From Bacteroidales bacterium (GTDB lineage: Bacteria; Bacteroidota; Bacteroidia; Bacteroidales; UBA10428), in NCBI GenBank assembly GCA_016926205.1, contig JAFGPB010000067.1, positions 1-49,759 on the forward strand: DNA of 49,759 nt, given 5' to 3'. Below the pieces are notes generated by a model, which worked only from the letters and a program-made list of their open reading frames with translations, was not told the origin of the DNA and ran no database searches. Made by a program: the position numbers and the translations under genes. This document shows positions 36,618 to 45,185 of this stretch, piece after piece (the stretch's first letter is position 1; the number at the start of each line of letters is the position of its first letter).

Positions 36618-37703
36618 ATGACAGTAAATTTAATGCTTGAACCGTTCACGTTCGAAGGAGTTCCTTCAGAACGACCCCTGCTTCTGGCAGGTCCGTGCAG
36701 CGCTGAAAGTGAGGAACAGATAATGAGCGTTGCGGCACAGGTAAAAGAAATGGGGATCCATATATTCAGGGCCGGATTATGGAAACCGCGTACGCGTCCG
36801 AACACCTTTGAAGGCGTCGGTAAAACGGGACTGCCCTGGCTCAAAAGAATAAAAGAAGAGCTGGGCCTGTATGTTGCCATTGAAGTGGCAAATGTCAAAC
36901 ATGTGTATGAAGCCCTTAAACATGGGATCGACATCATATGGCTGGGTGCAAGGACCACGGCAAATCCGTTTGCCGTCCAGGAGATAGCCGATGCGCTTCA
37001 GGGGGTCGACATTCCCGTCATGGTGAAGAATCCTGTCAGTCCGGATGTGGAATTGTGGATCGGTGCCATCGAGAGGATCAACCGGGCCGGTATCAGCAAA
37101 CTGGCAGCTGTCCACCGGGGATTCTCCGCATACGGCAGAACGTTGTACCGCAACAATCCCGAGTGGGAAATTCCCATTGAGCTGAAACGGCTGATCCCTG
37201 ACCTGCCCATCATCACTGATCCCAGCCACATATGCGGCAACAGGGAACTCCTTTTTGAAGTATCACAGAAAGCCATGGACCTTGAATTTTCGGGACTGAT
37301 GATCGAAACGCACTGTACTCCGGACCAGGCACTCAGCGATGCCCAGCAGCAGATCACTCCGGAGCAGCTGAAAAGGCTTTTATCACGACTAGTACTCAGG
37401 AAACCAGACATTCAAAACCAGATGTTATTGTCCACACTGGAAGAACTTCGCGACCAGATCGACCATTACGATGACAAACTGATGGAGATCCTGGAACTCC
37501 GCATGCAGGTTGCGGAAAAGATCGGTGAATACAAAAAACAGAACAACATCACGATCCTGCAGACCAGCCGCTGGGATGAGGTGCTGCGTTCGCGCATCGA
37601 GGACGGCAAAAAGAAAGGACTGGACGAAGAATTCATCATTAAAGTCTTCAGGGCCATCCACGAGGAATCCATCAACCACCAGACAAGGATCATGAATGAA
37701 TGA
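36618..37703 (+). CDS. DAHP synthase fused to AroQ-type chorismate mutase
   Basis: This bifunctional 361-residue protein catalyses the first step of the shikimate pathway and, at its C-terminus, the chorismate-to-prephenate branch step. The DAHP synthase part (about 1-265) is of the KDO8P-synthase-like class: LLAGPCSAES, FRAGLWKPRTRPNTFEGVG, GARTTANPFAVQEIAD and DPSHICGNRELL carry the phosphoenolpyruvate and metal sites. The chorismate mutase part (about 273-361) shows LRDQIDHYDDKLMEILELRMQVAEKI and a conserved arginine pattern. The gene starts two bases after pheA. The mutase supplies prephenate to both PheA and TyrA of the same operon. Its stop lies in an ATGA repeat that also carries the aroB start. 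Confidence 0.94.
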   Translation: MTVNLMLEPFTFEGVPSERPLLLAGPCSAESEEQIMSVAAQVKEMGIHIFRAGLWKPRTRPNTFEGVGKTGLPWLKRIKEELGLYVAIEVANVKHVYEALKHGIDIIWLGARTTANPFAVQEIADALQGVDIPVMVKNPVSPDVELWIGAIERINRAGISKLAAVHRGFSAYGRTLYRNNPEWEIPIELKRLIPDLPIITDPSHICGNRELLFEVSQKAMDLEFSGLMIETHCTPDQALSDAQQQITPEQLKRLLSRLVLRKPDIQNQMLLSTLEELRDQIDHYDDKLMEILELRMQVAEKIGEYKKQNNITILQTSRWDEVLRSRIEDGKKKGLDEEFIIKVFRAIHEESINHQTRIMNE

Positions 37704-37711
37704 ATGAATGA
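37692..37711 (+). repeat. Five ATGA units at the DAHP synthase-mutase/aroB junction
   Basis: ATGA is repeated five times without interruption. The stop of the upstream gene (37701-37703) and the aroB start codon (37708-37710) both lie inside it, so any change in copy number alters the stop-to-start geometry. Confidence 0.9.
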
Positions 37712-38745
37712 AGACAGTGACCATTTCGACTGATGCAAAAACCTCCAGGATCCTCATCGGAGAAAGACTCGGGAACCTGAAGAATTACCTTCCTCCGGGC
37801 AGAGCCATCATCATCACCGATGAGAACATCCTTGAATATTACGGGGATGTATTGCCGGATCTTCCCGTTGTGGTCATGGGTCAGGGTGAAAAAAGCAAAA
37901 CCCTTGAGACACTTCATGACATTTTTGACAAGCTGCTGGAATATGAAGCGGACCGGAGCACCTTCATCATCGGTATCGGAGGAGGCATCGTCTGTGATGT
38001 GGCCGGGTTCGCTGCTTCCATCTATATGCGTGGACTTCGCTTCGGATTTGTATCCACCACCCTGTTGTCGCAGGTCGATGCCAGCGTTGGCGGAAAGAAC
38101 GGCGTGAACTTCCGGAGGTACAAGAATATGATCGGCTCGTTCAGTCAGCCCGAATTTATCATTTGTGACGATCAGATGCTCGCCACCCTTGATCCGGTTG
38201 AGTTCAGGGCCGGTTTTGCCGAAATTGTCAAGGCAGCTGCGATCAGGGATGCATCCCTGTTTGAATACATGGAGAACAATTTCAAAGCAGCGCTTGAAAT
38301 GGATGGTCCCACCCTCGAAAAACTGATATATGAATCGGTCCGCATCAAAGCCTCGGTTGTCGAAAAGGATGAAAAGGAAAAAGGGGAACGGCGGAAACTG
38401 AACTTCGGTCATACTTTCGCACATGCGATTGAAAACCTGACAGACATGTTGCACGGAGAGGCAGTGAGTATCGGCATGATGCTTGCAGCGCGTCTTTCAG
38501 AAAAGCTGGGTTTCCTTGAAGGAACTGCAGTAATCCGCATTGAGCAATTGCTCAGGAACTTTGCATTACCAGTCAGTTTGAATCTGGACCCGGATCAGGT
38601 GATCAACACTATGAAAAAGGACAAGAAACGTGAGGGAGATGCGATTCACATGGTGTTGCTTGACCGGATCGGATATGCATTTACACATGAAATTGATTAT
38701 AAACAATTAGAAGGATTGTTGTATGATTTGTGTCAGTATCGGTGA
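37708..38745 (+). CDS. aroB: 3-dehydroquinate synthase
   Basis: AroB cyclises DAHP to 3-dehydroquinate, the second shikimate step. The 345-residue protein shows the NAD-binding GQGEKSKTLETL and IGIGGGIVCDVAGFAASIYMRG region, then TTLLSQVDASVGGKNGVNF. The zinc-ligand segments FRAGFAEIVKAAAI and LNFGHTFAHAIE follow. The start is fixed by an in-frame TGA directly upstream. It begins four bases after the preceding stop and its end overlaps aroD by 23 bases, so translation is tightly coupled. Confidence 0.95.
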   Translation: MKTVTISTDAKTSRILIGERLGNLKNYLPPGRAIIITDENILEYYGDVLPDLPVVVMGQGEKSKTLETLHDIFDKLLEYEADRSTFIIGIGGGIVCDVAGFAASIYMRGLRFGFVSTTLLSQVDASVGGKNGVNFRRYKNMIGSFSQPEFIICDDQMLATLDPVEFRAGFAEIVKAAAIRDASLFEYMENNFKAALEMDGPTLEKLIYESVRIKASVVEKDEKEKGERRKLNFGHTFAHAIENLTDMLHGEAVSIGMMLAARLSEKLGFLEGTAVIRIEQLLRNFALPVSLNLDPDQVINTMKKDKKREGDAIHMVLLDRIGYAFTHEIDYKQLEGLLYDLCQYR

Positions 38746-39361
38746 AAAAAACCTGGAAATATGTCTGGCATATCTGGAAAAGCCCGAGATTGCCGAGATC
38801 CGTCTGGACCTGACGGAATTTTCAGATGCGGAAACAGAGCAGGTATTTGCCTTGAAGAAAAAACTGATCGCCACCTGCCGTCCCGGAAAGTACAGTGATG
38901 ATCAGCGCACCCACAGGCTAAAAACCGCGATAAAGGCCGGGGCATCCATTGTCGATATTGAATATGAATCACCTGTTGCCTACCGGAAAGAATTGATGGA
39001 ATATGCCCGTGAATGCCATTGTGATGTGATGATATCCTATCACAATTTCGAATACACGCCTCCCCTTCAGGATCTCGAGAAGATCATGCAGGATTGTTTC
39101 GACATGGGTGCCAACATAGCCAAGATTGCCACCATGGTCAATATGAACCGGGACAATTCCAAGATCCTTTCCCTCTATAAAGCTCCCGGCCGGCTGGTTG
39201 CCATAGGAATGGGAGAGCTCGGCATAATCAGCAGGATCGTCGCTCCCTTCCTGGGCGCTGAATTCACTTATGCCTCACCGGATGAGGGTGAGCCGACAGC
39301 TCCCGGACAGATCAGGTTCTCCAGGCTCAATGATTTCATTATGAAAATACAGGAAATATAA
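38723..39361 (+). CDS. aroD: 3-dehydroquinate dehydratase, type I
   Basis: AroD makes 3-dehydroshikimate. The 212-residue protein is the type I, Schiff-base-forming enzyme. Lys134 (ANIAKIATMVN) is the imine lysine, His107 (ISYHNF) the general base, and Glu25 with Arg27 (EIRLDL) bind the substrate. The later GMGELGIISRIVAPFLG and PTAPGQIRFSRL blocks complete the site. It overlaps the end of aroB by 23 bases. The later shikimate enzymes (AroE, AroK, AroA, AroC) are not in this operon. Confidence 0.95.
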   Translation: MICVSIGEKNLEICLAYLEKPEIAEIRLDLTEFSDAETEQVFALKKKLIATCRPGKYSDDQRTHRLKTAIKAGASIVDIEYESPVAYRKELMEYARECHCDVMISYHNFEYTPPLQDLEKIMQDCFDMGANIAKIATMVNMNRDNSKILSLYKAPGRLVAIGMGELGIISRIVAPFLGAEFTYASPDEGEPTAPGQIRFSRLNDFIMKIQEI

Positions 39362-39371
39362 AACTATCGCA

Positions 39372-40142
39372 ATGAAAATACTGGTCGTGGGCGCAGGAAA
39401 AATGGGATCATGGTTCATTGAATCCCTGTGCCTCGATTATGAAGTGGCTGCTTTTGACAGGGACCTGACACGAATGCGTTATCTGTTCAACACGCATAAG
39501 CTCTTATCCCGCGAAGAGATCCGGGAATATGAGCCTGAAATGGTCATTAATGCTGTGAACCTTGAAAAAACACGGGACGTTTTCCTTGAATTGCTGCCGT
39601 TTCTGAAAGAGGACTGCATCCTTGCCGACATCACCTCGGTTAAGAACGGTCTGGGTGATTTTTACAGGGAAACCGGACGCAGGTTCGTTTCAACCCATCC
39701 CATGTTCGGTCCGACATTTGCAAATATCAAGGATTTGGCCGGTCAAAGTGCCATCATCATCAGGGAATCCGACGAGGAAGGCAAGGTTTTTTTCAGGCAC
39801 TTCTATAAGTCCTTTAACCTGAACATTTTCGATTACACCTTTCTGGAACACGACCAGACCATCGCCTATTCACTGGCCACGCCCTTCGCTTCCACGCTTG
39901 TCTTTGCCTCCTGTATGAAAAAGCAGGAAGCCCCGGGTACCACCTTCCGGAAACACCATGAGATCGCAAAAGGATTGCTGACGGAGGACGACTTTCTGCT
40001 CTCCGAAATCATGTTCAGTCCTTTCGCCCTTGAACAGCTTGAAAAGATCGGTGACAAACTGGAGAACCTGGAGGAGATCATCAAAGCCAAAGACATCCAC
40101 AAAATGCGGGAGTTTCTGGCTGAAATCCGGAAAAACATCTGA
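39372..40142 (+). CDS. tyrA: Prephenate dehydrogenase
   Basis: TyrA oxidatively decarboxylates prephenate to 4-hydroxyphenylpyruvate, the tyrosine precursor. The 256-residue protein starts with the dinucleotide fold VVGAGKMGSWF (5-15). The catalytic His109 is in STHPMFGPTF, and the helical dimerisation domain follows (EHDQTIAYSLATPF). It lacks fused mutase and ACT domains. It is the last gene of the operon, ten bases after aroD. Its presence beside pheA explains the mixed Phe and Tyr codons of the leader peptide. Confidence 0.93.
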   Translation: MKILVVGAGKMGSWFIESLCLDYEVAAFDRDLTRMRYLFNTHKLLSREEIREYEPEMVINAVNLEKTRDVFLELLPFLKEDCILADITSVKNGLGDFYRETGRRFVSTHPMFGPTFANIKDLAGQSAIIIRESDEEGKVFFRHFYKSFNLNIFDYTFLEHDQTIAYSLATPFASTLVFASCMKKQEAPGTTFRKHHEIAKGLLTEDDFLLSEIMFSPFALEQLEKIGDKLENLEEIIKAKDIHKMREFLAEIRKNI

Positions 40143-40181
40143 CAGTCGGAGCTTATTCAGAATAATCCCGGATGGTTTTAT

Positions 40182-40207
40182 TCCGATTGAGGCAGGCTGG
40201 AATCGGA
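40182..40207 (+). terminator. Possible weak terminator after the aromatic operon
   Basis: TCCGATT (40182-40188) and AATCGGA (40201-40207) are perfect complements around a 12-base loop, 39 bases after tyrA. No uninterrupted T-run follows, so Rho or the repeats beyond may be needed for termination. Confidence 0.35.
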
Positions 40208-40231
40208 TATTGATGGTTTTGTTGTCAACCC

Positions 40232-40334
40232 TTTTGATAATAATCTATAATATATCTTACTGACAATAGTCTATTATATATCTCACTGACAATGGTCTAT
40301 TATAATCTTATTGACAATGGTCTATAATATATCT
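40232..40334. repeat. Four 25-26 base tandem repeats, one inside the TPR gene's end
   Basis: Units occupy 40232-40257, 40258-40283, 40284-40308 and 40309-40334. Each contains a form of TGACAATGGTCTATAATATA. The last unit encodes the final codons of the minus-strand TPR gene (ending IIDHCQ); the others lie beyond its stop, as if the gene's end had been duplicated outwards. Confidence 0.9.
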
Positions 40335-41513
40335 TAAGGCCCTTGTCTCCCCTGCCCTCAGGGCTTTCTGAAAGTCTGAACAGGCGGCGGCACGGTCACC
40401 CGTTTCAAGCCGGGCAATTCCCAGATACATCCAGGTCTCTCCATCCGAAGGATCAAGGTCAAGTGACATGGTCAGATCATAGATGGCATAACGGTAAGTG
40501 CGGGTCATGGTATACGTCTTTCCCCTTGCTTTGTAATAGAGGGCATTGTCACCGTCAGCCTGCATGTTCATATTGAAGTATTTCAATGCATTGAGATAAT
40601 CTCCCTTCATAAAACAATATTCCCCGCACCGGTATATGGCCGTCTGATCCGATCCAAAATACTTCAGGTAGTGCAACATATCCTGAACTGCCAGATCGTA
40701 GGATTCCATGCCGGCATATGCTTCCGCTCTTTTAAGGTACCCTTCGAAATATTCCGGCTGATCCCTCAACACCCTGGTGAAATCATCCGCTGCATCTTTA
40801 TAGCGTCCGGCACCAAGGTTTGCCTGACCCCTGTATTGATAGCAGTCCACGTGGCTTTTATCCTGATTGATGGCAGAAGTAAGATCGGAGATCGCCGGGG
40901 CATAGTACCCCTGAACCAGGTTGATCCTGCCACGCAAACAAAACAGTGCCGGACCTGTCATCCCGCCGGTCAAGGCAGATTCCACCAACTTTAAAGCTTC
41001 ATCAGGCCGGTCGCGGTCCATATAATATTCAGCTTCCCTCATCATGACCTCCTCAGGAGTATACCATTCTTTCTGCCACAAGGTGTACCATTCATCGGTC
41101 AGCTGCAGTCCGTCAAATGCCGGATCCCTTTTGATCTGCGTTTCAGGCAACCTGTATGCTGATGCAAGATGTTTTTCCAGATATGATAATACATTCTTAT
41201 CATCGCCATTCTGTGCGAAGCAGCGTGCCAGCCAGATGTCTGCAGCACCCGGTATGATCTCATTTGCTGCCTGAAAATCCGCAATTGCACGATTCCGTTC
41301 ATTCAGGCAATAATAGGCCTCACCCCGTTTTAAAAGGATCTTCACATCTGACTGATTCAGCTCCAGAGCCCGGGTAAGATTATCCGCAGCAAGTCGGTTG
41401 CTGTCCTGTTCAATGTACGCCACCCCTTTCAGGTAATACTCATCAGCGGTCTGTCCCGTCAGTGAATTTAGAACAGAAAGTCCCGTTATCAGTATAATAC
41501 AGAGTTTTTTCAT
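40308..41513 (-). CDS. Secreted TPR-repeat protein
   Basis: From the ATG at 41513 the protein is 401 residues with signal peptide MKKLCIILITGLSVLNSLTGQ. The upstream in-frame codon at 41591 would bury this leader and is unlikely. At least seven tetratricopeptide units follow, with standard W/L/G/Y/A/F/A/P spacing, for example LKRGEAYYCLNERNRAIADFQAANEIIPG and YQYRGQANLGAGRYKDAADDFTRVL. It is probably a periplasmic or outer-membrane-associated scaffold. It follows the large T9SS protein gene on the same strand after 97 bases. The stop codon lies in a tandem repeat. Confidence 0.88.
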   Translation of the reverse strand: MKKLCIILITGLSVLNSLTGQTADEYYLKGVAYIEQDSNRLAADNLTRALELNQSDVKILLKRGEAYYCLNERNRAIADFQAANEIIPGAADIWLARCFAQNGDDKNVLSYLEKHLASAYRLPETQIKRDPAFDGLQLTDEWYTLWQKEWYTPEEVMMREAEYYMDRDRPDEALKLVESALTGGMTGPALFCLRGRINLVQGYYAPAISDLTSAINQDKSHVDCYQYRGQANLGAGRYKDAADDFTRVLRDQPEYFEGYLKRAEAYAGMESYDLAVQDMLHYLKYFGSDQTAIYRCGEYCFMKGDYLNALKYFNMNMQADGDNALYYKARGKTYTMTRTYRYAIYDLTMSLDLDPSDGETWMYLGIARLETGDRAAACSDFQKALRAGETRALRYIIDHCQ

Positions 41514-41610
41514 CTCAATACGCAAATCCTTCCATTTTGCAAAATGATCAACAACCATAATTTTCTCACGACAATAAACAAATTCCAACAAAAACCCTTC
41601 TGCATACCCG

Positions 41611-44265
41611 CTATTTTGTCACCTCTTCTGAATACCCCTCCCCGTAAAGATGGATAAAACCCACGATACTCCTGACCTCAACGCCTGTTATGCGGGGTTC
41701 ATAGACATCACAAATATAATAGTATACGCCGGATGCGACCTTATTGCTGGTATTCCGGTAATAGCCGTTCCAGTTGATTGCCGGATCGCTTGTCTCGTAA
41801 ACCAGCTGGCCGTAACGGTTGTAAATCTTCATATCAACCTTTTCAATCGCTTTGCTGAGATTTTTAGCAACAAATACATCGTTGATGTTATCACCGTTAG
41901 GAGAAAACACGTTGGGCAACTCGTAACTGACACATTCGTCCACACAGATCCTGACAGAAAAGTCGCTTTCGTTCTCGAACGAATCCACGGCAGTTACTGC
42001 ATAGCAGCCCGCCATCAGGGTACCTTCCGTGAACCTGTGGTAGAACACGGTATCGGTCGCCGGAGCCGTATAGGCAATTGAATCAAGCGGAGACTGCAAG
42101 TCACCTGTATAGTATATATTATAACGGATCACATCGTCGGCACAGGTCCGGTTGGGATTCGTCCATGTAAGCACATTCATAAAGCTGTCACATTGTGAGA
42201 CCACATACAGGACGGGCGGACACGGAGGTGTGATGTCCACGGGCGTGCCAATGTTGAGATGCGAAAAGTTCGAATTGGTGAAGACGACTCCCTTTATGGG
42301 CCGCCAGCCCTGACTTTCCACCTGGTACACATAGGTCTCACCGTTTTTGAGTCCGGTGTCCACATAAACATTGCTGTTGCTTGTGTCTATGGGAACAAAT
42401 TCCAGTGCGCTGTTCTGCCTGTAAATGATATAGGTGTCATTGATCCAGGGAGCTTTTTTCCTGATATCCAGCGTGAGCTGGTTGTCATCCGGGGTGATCT
42501 CAATATACAGCGAAGAGGCGATCTCCTGCTCCCCGGGACGAAGCTGAAACCTGTTTCCCGGTGTGTTGTTGAACATTTTCACCGAATAATAATAAGGAAA
42601 ATCCACCGTATTGAGCACATCAACATATGTGGTGTCATCAAGATCGGAAGTCAGGACCGAATCGATCAGCACCATATCCTCCATATCATAAGTCGCAGAC
42701 CTAAAGACCTGGAAGACATAGGGACCGGGTGCACCGGTCAGGTCAGCAGCATCCGGCTTTGCCCAGGCAAGAAAAATATTGCCGTCAGCCAAATCGACTT
42801 TTGTGACACTGACGTTGAGGATGGACGGAAAACCCGGAACAAGGGCGCTGCAGACTTCACCTGAAGCCAGACTCTCATACTCATCATCATAAAATGCTGT
42901 TACCATATAACAATATTCAACACCCTGGATAAGTCCTTCCCCTTTGTTGTCATCCACATACACCGTGTCATCCCGACCGTTGAGCACGGCAATCCTTTCG
43001 AATCCGGTATATGCAGGCACTCCGTACTCGCAACTGTCAGGTGTGAATCCGTAACTGCCTTCCCTGCGGTACAGGAAATAACCCCGAACCGGACCGCAGT
43101 CGCTGCGGTTCCAGGCAAGCTCGATCTCCGTGCTGGTTGCTGAAGCCTGAAGGTCCTCGGGCGCAGGACCGATGATCCTGATGTTGAAGTTGTCAATGTC
43201 CACCAGGTTCACATCTTTGTTGTTGTCCTGACTCCTCACAACGACCTGGTAGGGCTGTTTCCTGATGTGGTCACAGTCGGTCTGCCAGCTGAAATCAGAA
43301 GTGATAAATCCCAGACCGCTGGCTATGGTCTGGTATGTAGCAGGACTGACATCCTGCTCAAACGGTCCCCCGAGGATCGTTTGTTTGATGGAATCCCCGT
43401 CCTCATCAACCGTTGTCACCTGAAATTCAATGAGTTCGCCTGCAATAACACAAAAATCCTCAAGGGGCGGATTCTCAGGTGGATTGTTGTCTGATTCAAC
43501 GACATCGATCTGCATATCCCGCACGATATTGCCTATTTTAACTCCTTTTCTCCACTCTTCGATATTCATGGCCACATTATAACGTCCTGTATCTACCGGT
43601 GCATACCATACGAGATCACCCAAAACGGGATCTACATAAAAGGTATCACTGGCTGCTGGAAAAGTGTAATTTGAAATTTCCTGCCCGTCCTGCCCCGTGC
43701 ATATGGCCAGTTTATAGGACAGGCTGTCCCCGTCAGGATCGTAGGCAGCCGCATTGTGGATGAAAATATGCCCTCTTGCCGCCCGGTCAATGGGGAAATT
43801 CAGCAAAAGAGGCGTGCTGTTGTTTCCGATATCCGGACTGATGATAAAGGTGGTTTTAATGGAAAACACCACATTTACGGAATTGGGTATGTTCGCGATG
43901 CCGTAATTGCGGTTGGGATCCTGCATCATGATCTCATATATTCCGGGACCCGGGAATGTATGTGTTGCAGTATATATGTTATGATAATAATAGTTCGGCA
44001 GGATAGTCCTCTGAACCAGCGGAGCAACGGAATACGTATTGTCGCCCCACTCCACCGTGAGCTGCGACCGGTTCGCAGCACTTTGCGTATAAGTAAAAGT
44101 AGCAATAGTTACTTCATAGGTATAGCCCGAAATGTGTTTAAAAGTAATTTCCCCCGCCCTGTTGTGCGTGGCATAGCTCAGACCAGAATACAGCAGAAAA
44201 GTCATGACGACAACCAGAACCCTTTTCAAAACCCTAGTGTTGGTATTTCCGGGCAGCTTTTTCAT
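41611..44265 (-). CDS. Large secreted multidomain protein with T9SS type B (gliding-motility) C-terminal domain
   Basis: From the ATG at 44265 the protein is 884 residues, with a long basic signal peptide ending in SGLSYA. An in-frame codon at 44442 would add 59 residues before the signal and is unlikely. The N-terminal part starts THNRAGEITFKHISGYTYEVTI, typical of adhesin-like Bacteroidota surface proteins. Several fibronectin III-like domains follow (about 375-770; for example PEDLQASATSTEIELAWNRSDCG). The last 95 residues are the gliding-motility-associated domain (ELPNVFSPNGDNINDVFVA, IYNRYGQLVYETSD, NGYYRNTSNKVASGVYYYI), a signal for type IX secretion. A surface adhesion role is probable. 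Confidence 0.9.
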   Translation of the reverse strand: MKKLPGNTNTRVLKRVLVVVMTFLLYSGLSYATHNRAGEITFKHISGYTYEVTIATFTYTQSAANRSQLTVEWGDNTYSVAPLVQRTILPNYYYHNIYTATHTFPGPGIYEIMMQDPNRNYGIANIPNSVNVVFSIKTTFIISPDIGNNSTPLLLNFPIDRAARGHIFIHNAAAYDPDGDSLSYKLAICTGQDGQEISNYTFPAASDTFYVDPVLGDLVWYAPVDTGRYNVAMNIEEWRKGVKIGNIVRDMQIDVVESDNNPPENPPLEDFCVIAGELIEFQVTTVDEDGDSIKQTILGGPFEQDVSPATYQTIASGLGFITSDFSWQTDCDHIRKQPYQVVVRSQDNNKDVNLVDIDNFNIRIIGPAPEDLQASATSTEIELAWNRSDCGPVRGYFLYRREGSYGFTPDSCEYGVPAYTGFERIAVLNGRDDTVYVDDNKGEGLIQGVEYCYMVTAFYDDEYESLASGEVCSALVPGFPSILNVSVTKVDLADGNIFLAWAKPDAADLTGAPGPYVFQVFRSATYDMEDMVLIDSVLTSDLDDTTYVDVLNTVDFPYYYSVKMFNNTPGNRFQLRPGEQEIASSLYIEITPDDNQLTLDIRKKAPWINDTYIIYRQNSALEFVPIDTSNSNVYVDTGLKNGETYVYQVESQGWRPIKGVVFTNSNFSHLNIGTPVDITPPCPPVLYVVSQCDSFMNVLTWTNPNRTCADDVIRYNIYYTGDLQSPLDSIAYTAPATDTVFYHRFTEGTLMAGCYAVTAVDSFENESDFSVRICVDECVSYELPNVFSPNGDNINDVFVAKNLSKAIEKVDMKIYNRYGQLVYETSDPAINWNGYYRNTSNKVASGVYYYICDVYEPRITGVEVRSIVGFIHLYGEGYSEEVTK

Positions 44266-44347
44266 TGTCTCTTCAGGTGTACTTCCGTGTATCCTATTCC
44301 ATCTGCCATAAAATGTCCCCGCCGGTATCCTTTTCGATGACCTTTCC

Positions 44348-44365
44348 AATACCCCTCCGGGTATT
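44348..44365. repeat. Small perfect hairpin in the leader of the T9SS type B gene
   Basis: AATACCC (44348-44354) and GGGTATT (44359-44365) form a seven-pair stem with a four-base loop, 83 bases before the start codon. It may affect messenger folding between the DUF6702 and T9SS genes; no T-run follows. Confidence 0.4.
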
Positions 44366-44438
44366 TGCTTCTGTATCCATTTCAGCATCCCGTTCATGGA
44401 TGTAAAATTAACATTTCTGAGGTTACGAAAGTGAATTC

Positions 44439-44963
44439 TCAATTTCCATTTCCCAGTTCCCTATTCCTCATTCCCAATTCCACATTAAATATCCTGTTCT
44501 CCCAGTCAAACGTCAATCCCTTTTCATCATCTTCTGAAGCAACGATCACCAGGTTTGTCTGGTCGAAATACAGATCAAACATGATATGATTTGTCAATAT
44601 AAAATTGCTGCATCCGCCTTCCGGCAGTTCACCCTTAAAATAAAGCCAGACAGAATCCTCATTTTGGTCCTTACCTGTATACTCAAAGGTAACGATCGAA
44701 TCCTGATCCGGTCTGAGCACAAATGCCTCAGACATGTATCCCTCAATGGTGCCCAGTTCCTTTTCCGTAAAAGCAACATTGTCTTCCGGAATGATATTCA
44801 CCTCATAAAGATGAAAAAACAGCAATGAAAAATCATCCGTAAAAAACTTATGCGACACGGAAATCTCACCCTGCGCATGGTTAATGTCAACACTGGTAAT
44901 CGTAACATGCAGCGGATGACAGAAAAACAAACTAATAAACAGTAACAAATGGTGCAAGATCAT
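44439..44963 (-). CDS. DUF6702 family protein
   Basis: This 174-residue exported protein has a signal peptide followed by HPLHVTITSVDINHAQGEISVSHKFFTDDF, the diagnostic start of DUF6702, and the block SVWLYFKGELPEGGCSNFILTNHIMFDLYFDQTNLVIV. The domain is small and beta-rich; its function is unknown. In Bacteroidota it is often next to metalloprotease or surface-protein genes. Here it precedes the large T9SS protein by 173 bases. The last residues (GMRNRELGNGN) are encoded by a short repetitive sequence and are probably a late addition to the C-terminus. Confidence 0.85.
   Translation of the reverse strand: MILHHLLLFISLFFCHPLHVTITSVDINHAQGEISVSHKFFTDDFSLLFFHLYEVNIIPEDNVAFTEKELGTIEGYMSEAFVLRPDQDSIVTFEYTGKDQNEDSVWLYFKGELPEGGCSNFILTNHIMFDLYFDQTNLVIVASEDDEKGLTFDWENRIFNVELGMRNRELGNGN
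44444..44481. repeat. Degenerate TTCCCAATTCC-like minisatellite
   Basis: Variants of TTCCCAATTCC/TTCCCTATTCC recur from 44444 to 44481 in the 3' end of the DUF6702 gene. Similar seven-base repeats are scattered in many Bacteroidota and cyanobacterial genomes. Here they are translated. Confidence 0.7.
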
Positions 44964-45016
44964 TGTCGTAAGGAGCTTTCGTTAACTTTACAATAAGGAG
45001 CATATATTCGTTACCG

Positions 45017-45024
45017 CAAATATA
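45017..45024 (-). promoter_or_regulatory. -7 promoter element of the DUF6702 gene
   Basis: A perfect TATATTTG on the minus strand, about 54 bases before the ATG at 44963. No TTG occurs at the normal distance upstream. Confidence 0.5.
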
Positions 45025-45185
45025 GCATCAAAAAACATGCCCGTATGTATAATTACCAGTATGATATCTTGAAATTAACACAACGGATTCACAATGAAAA
45101 ATTGTTTTTCAAGAATTCATTCCTCAAATGTCCCGCTGTTCCAAAATTCCGGTTTTTTATACCTTTATTATGCAATGAATTTTAA

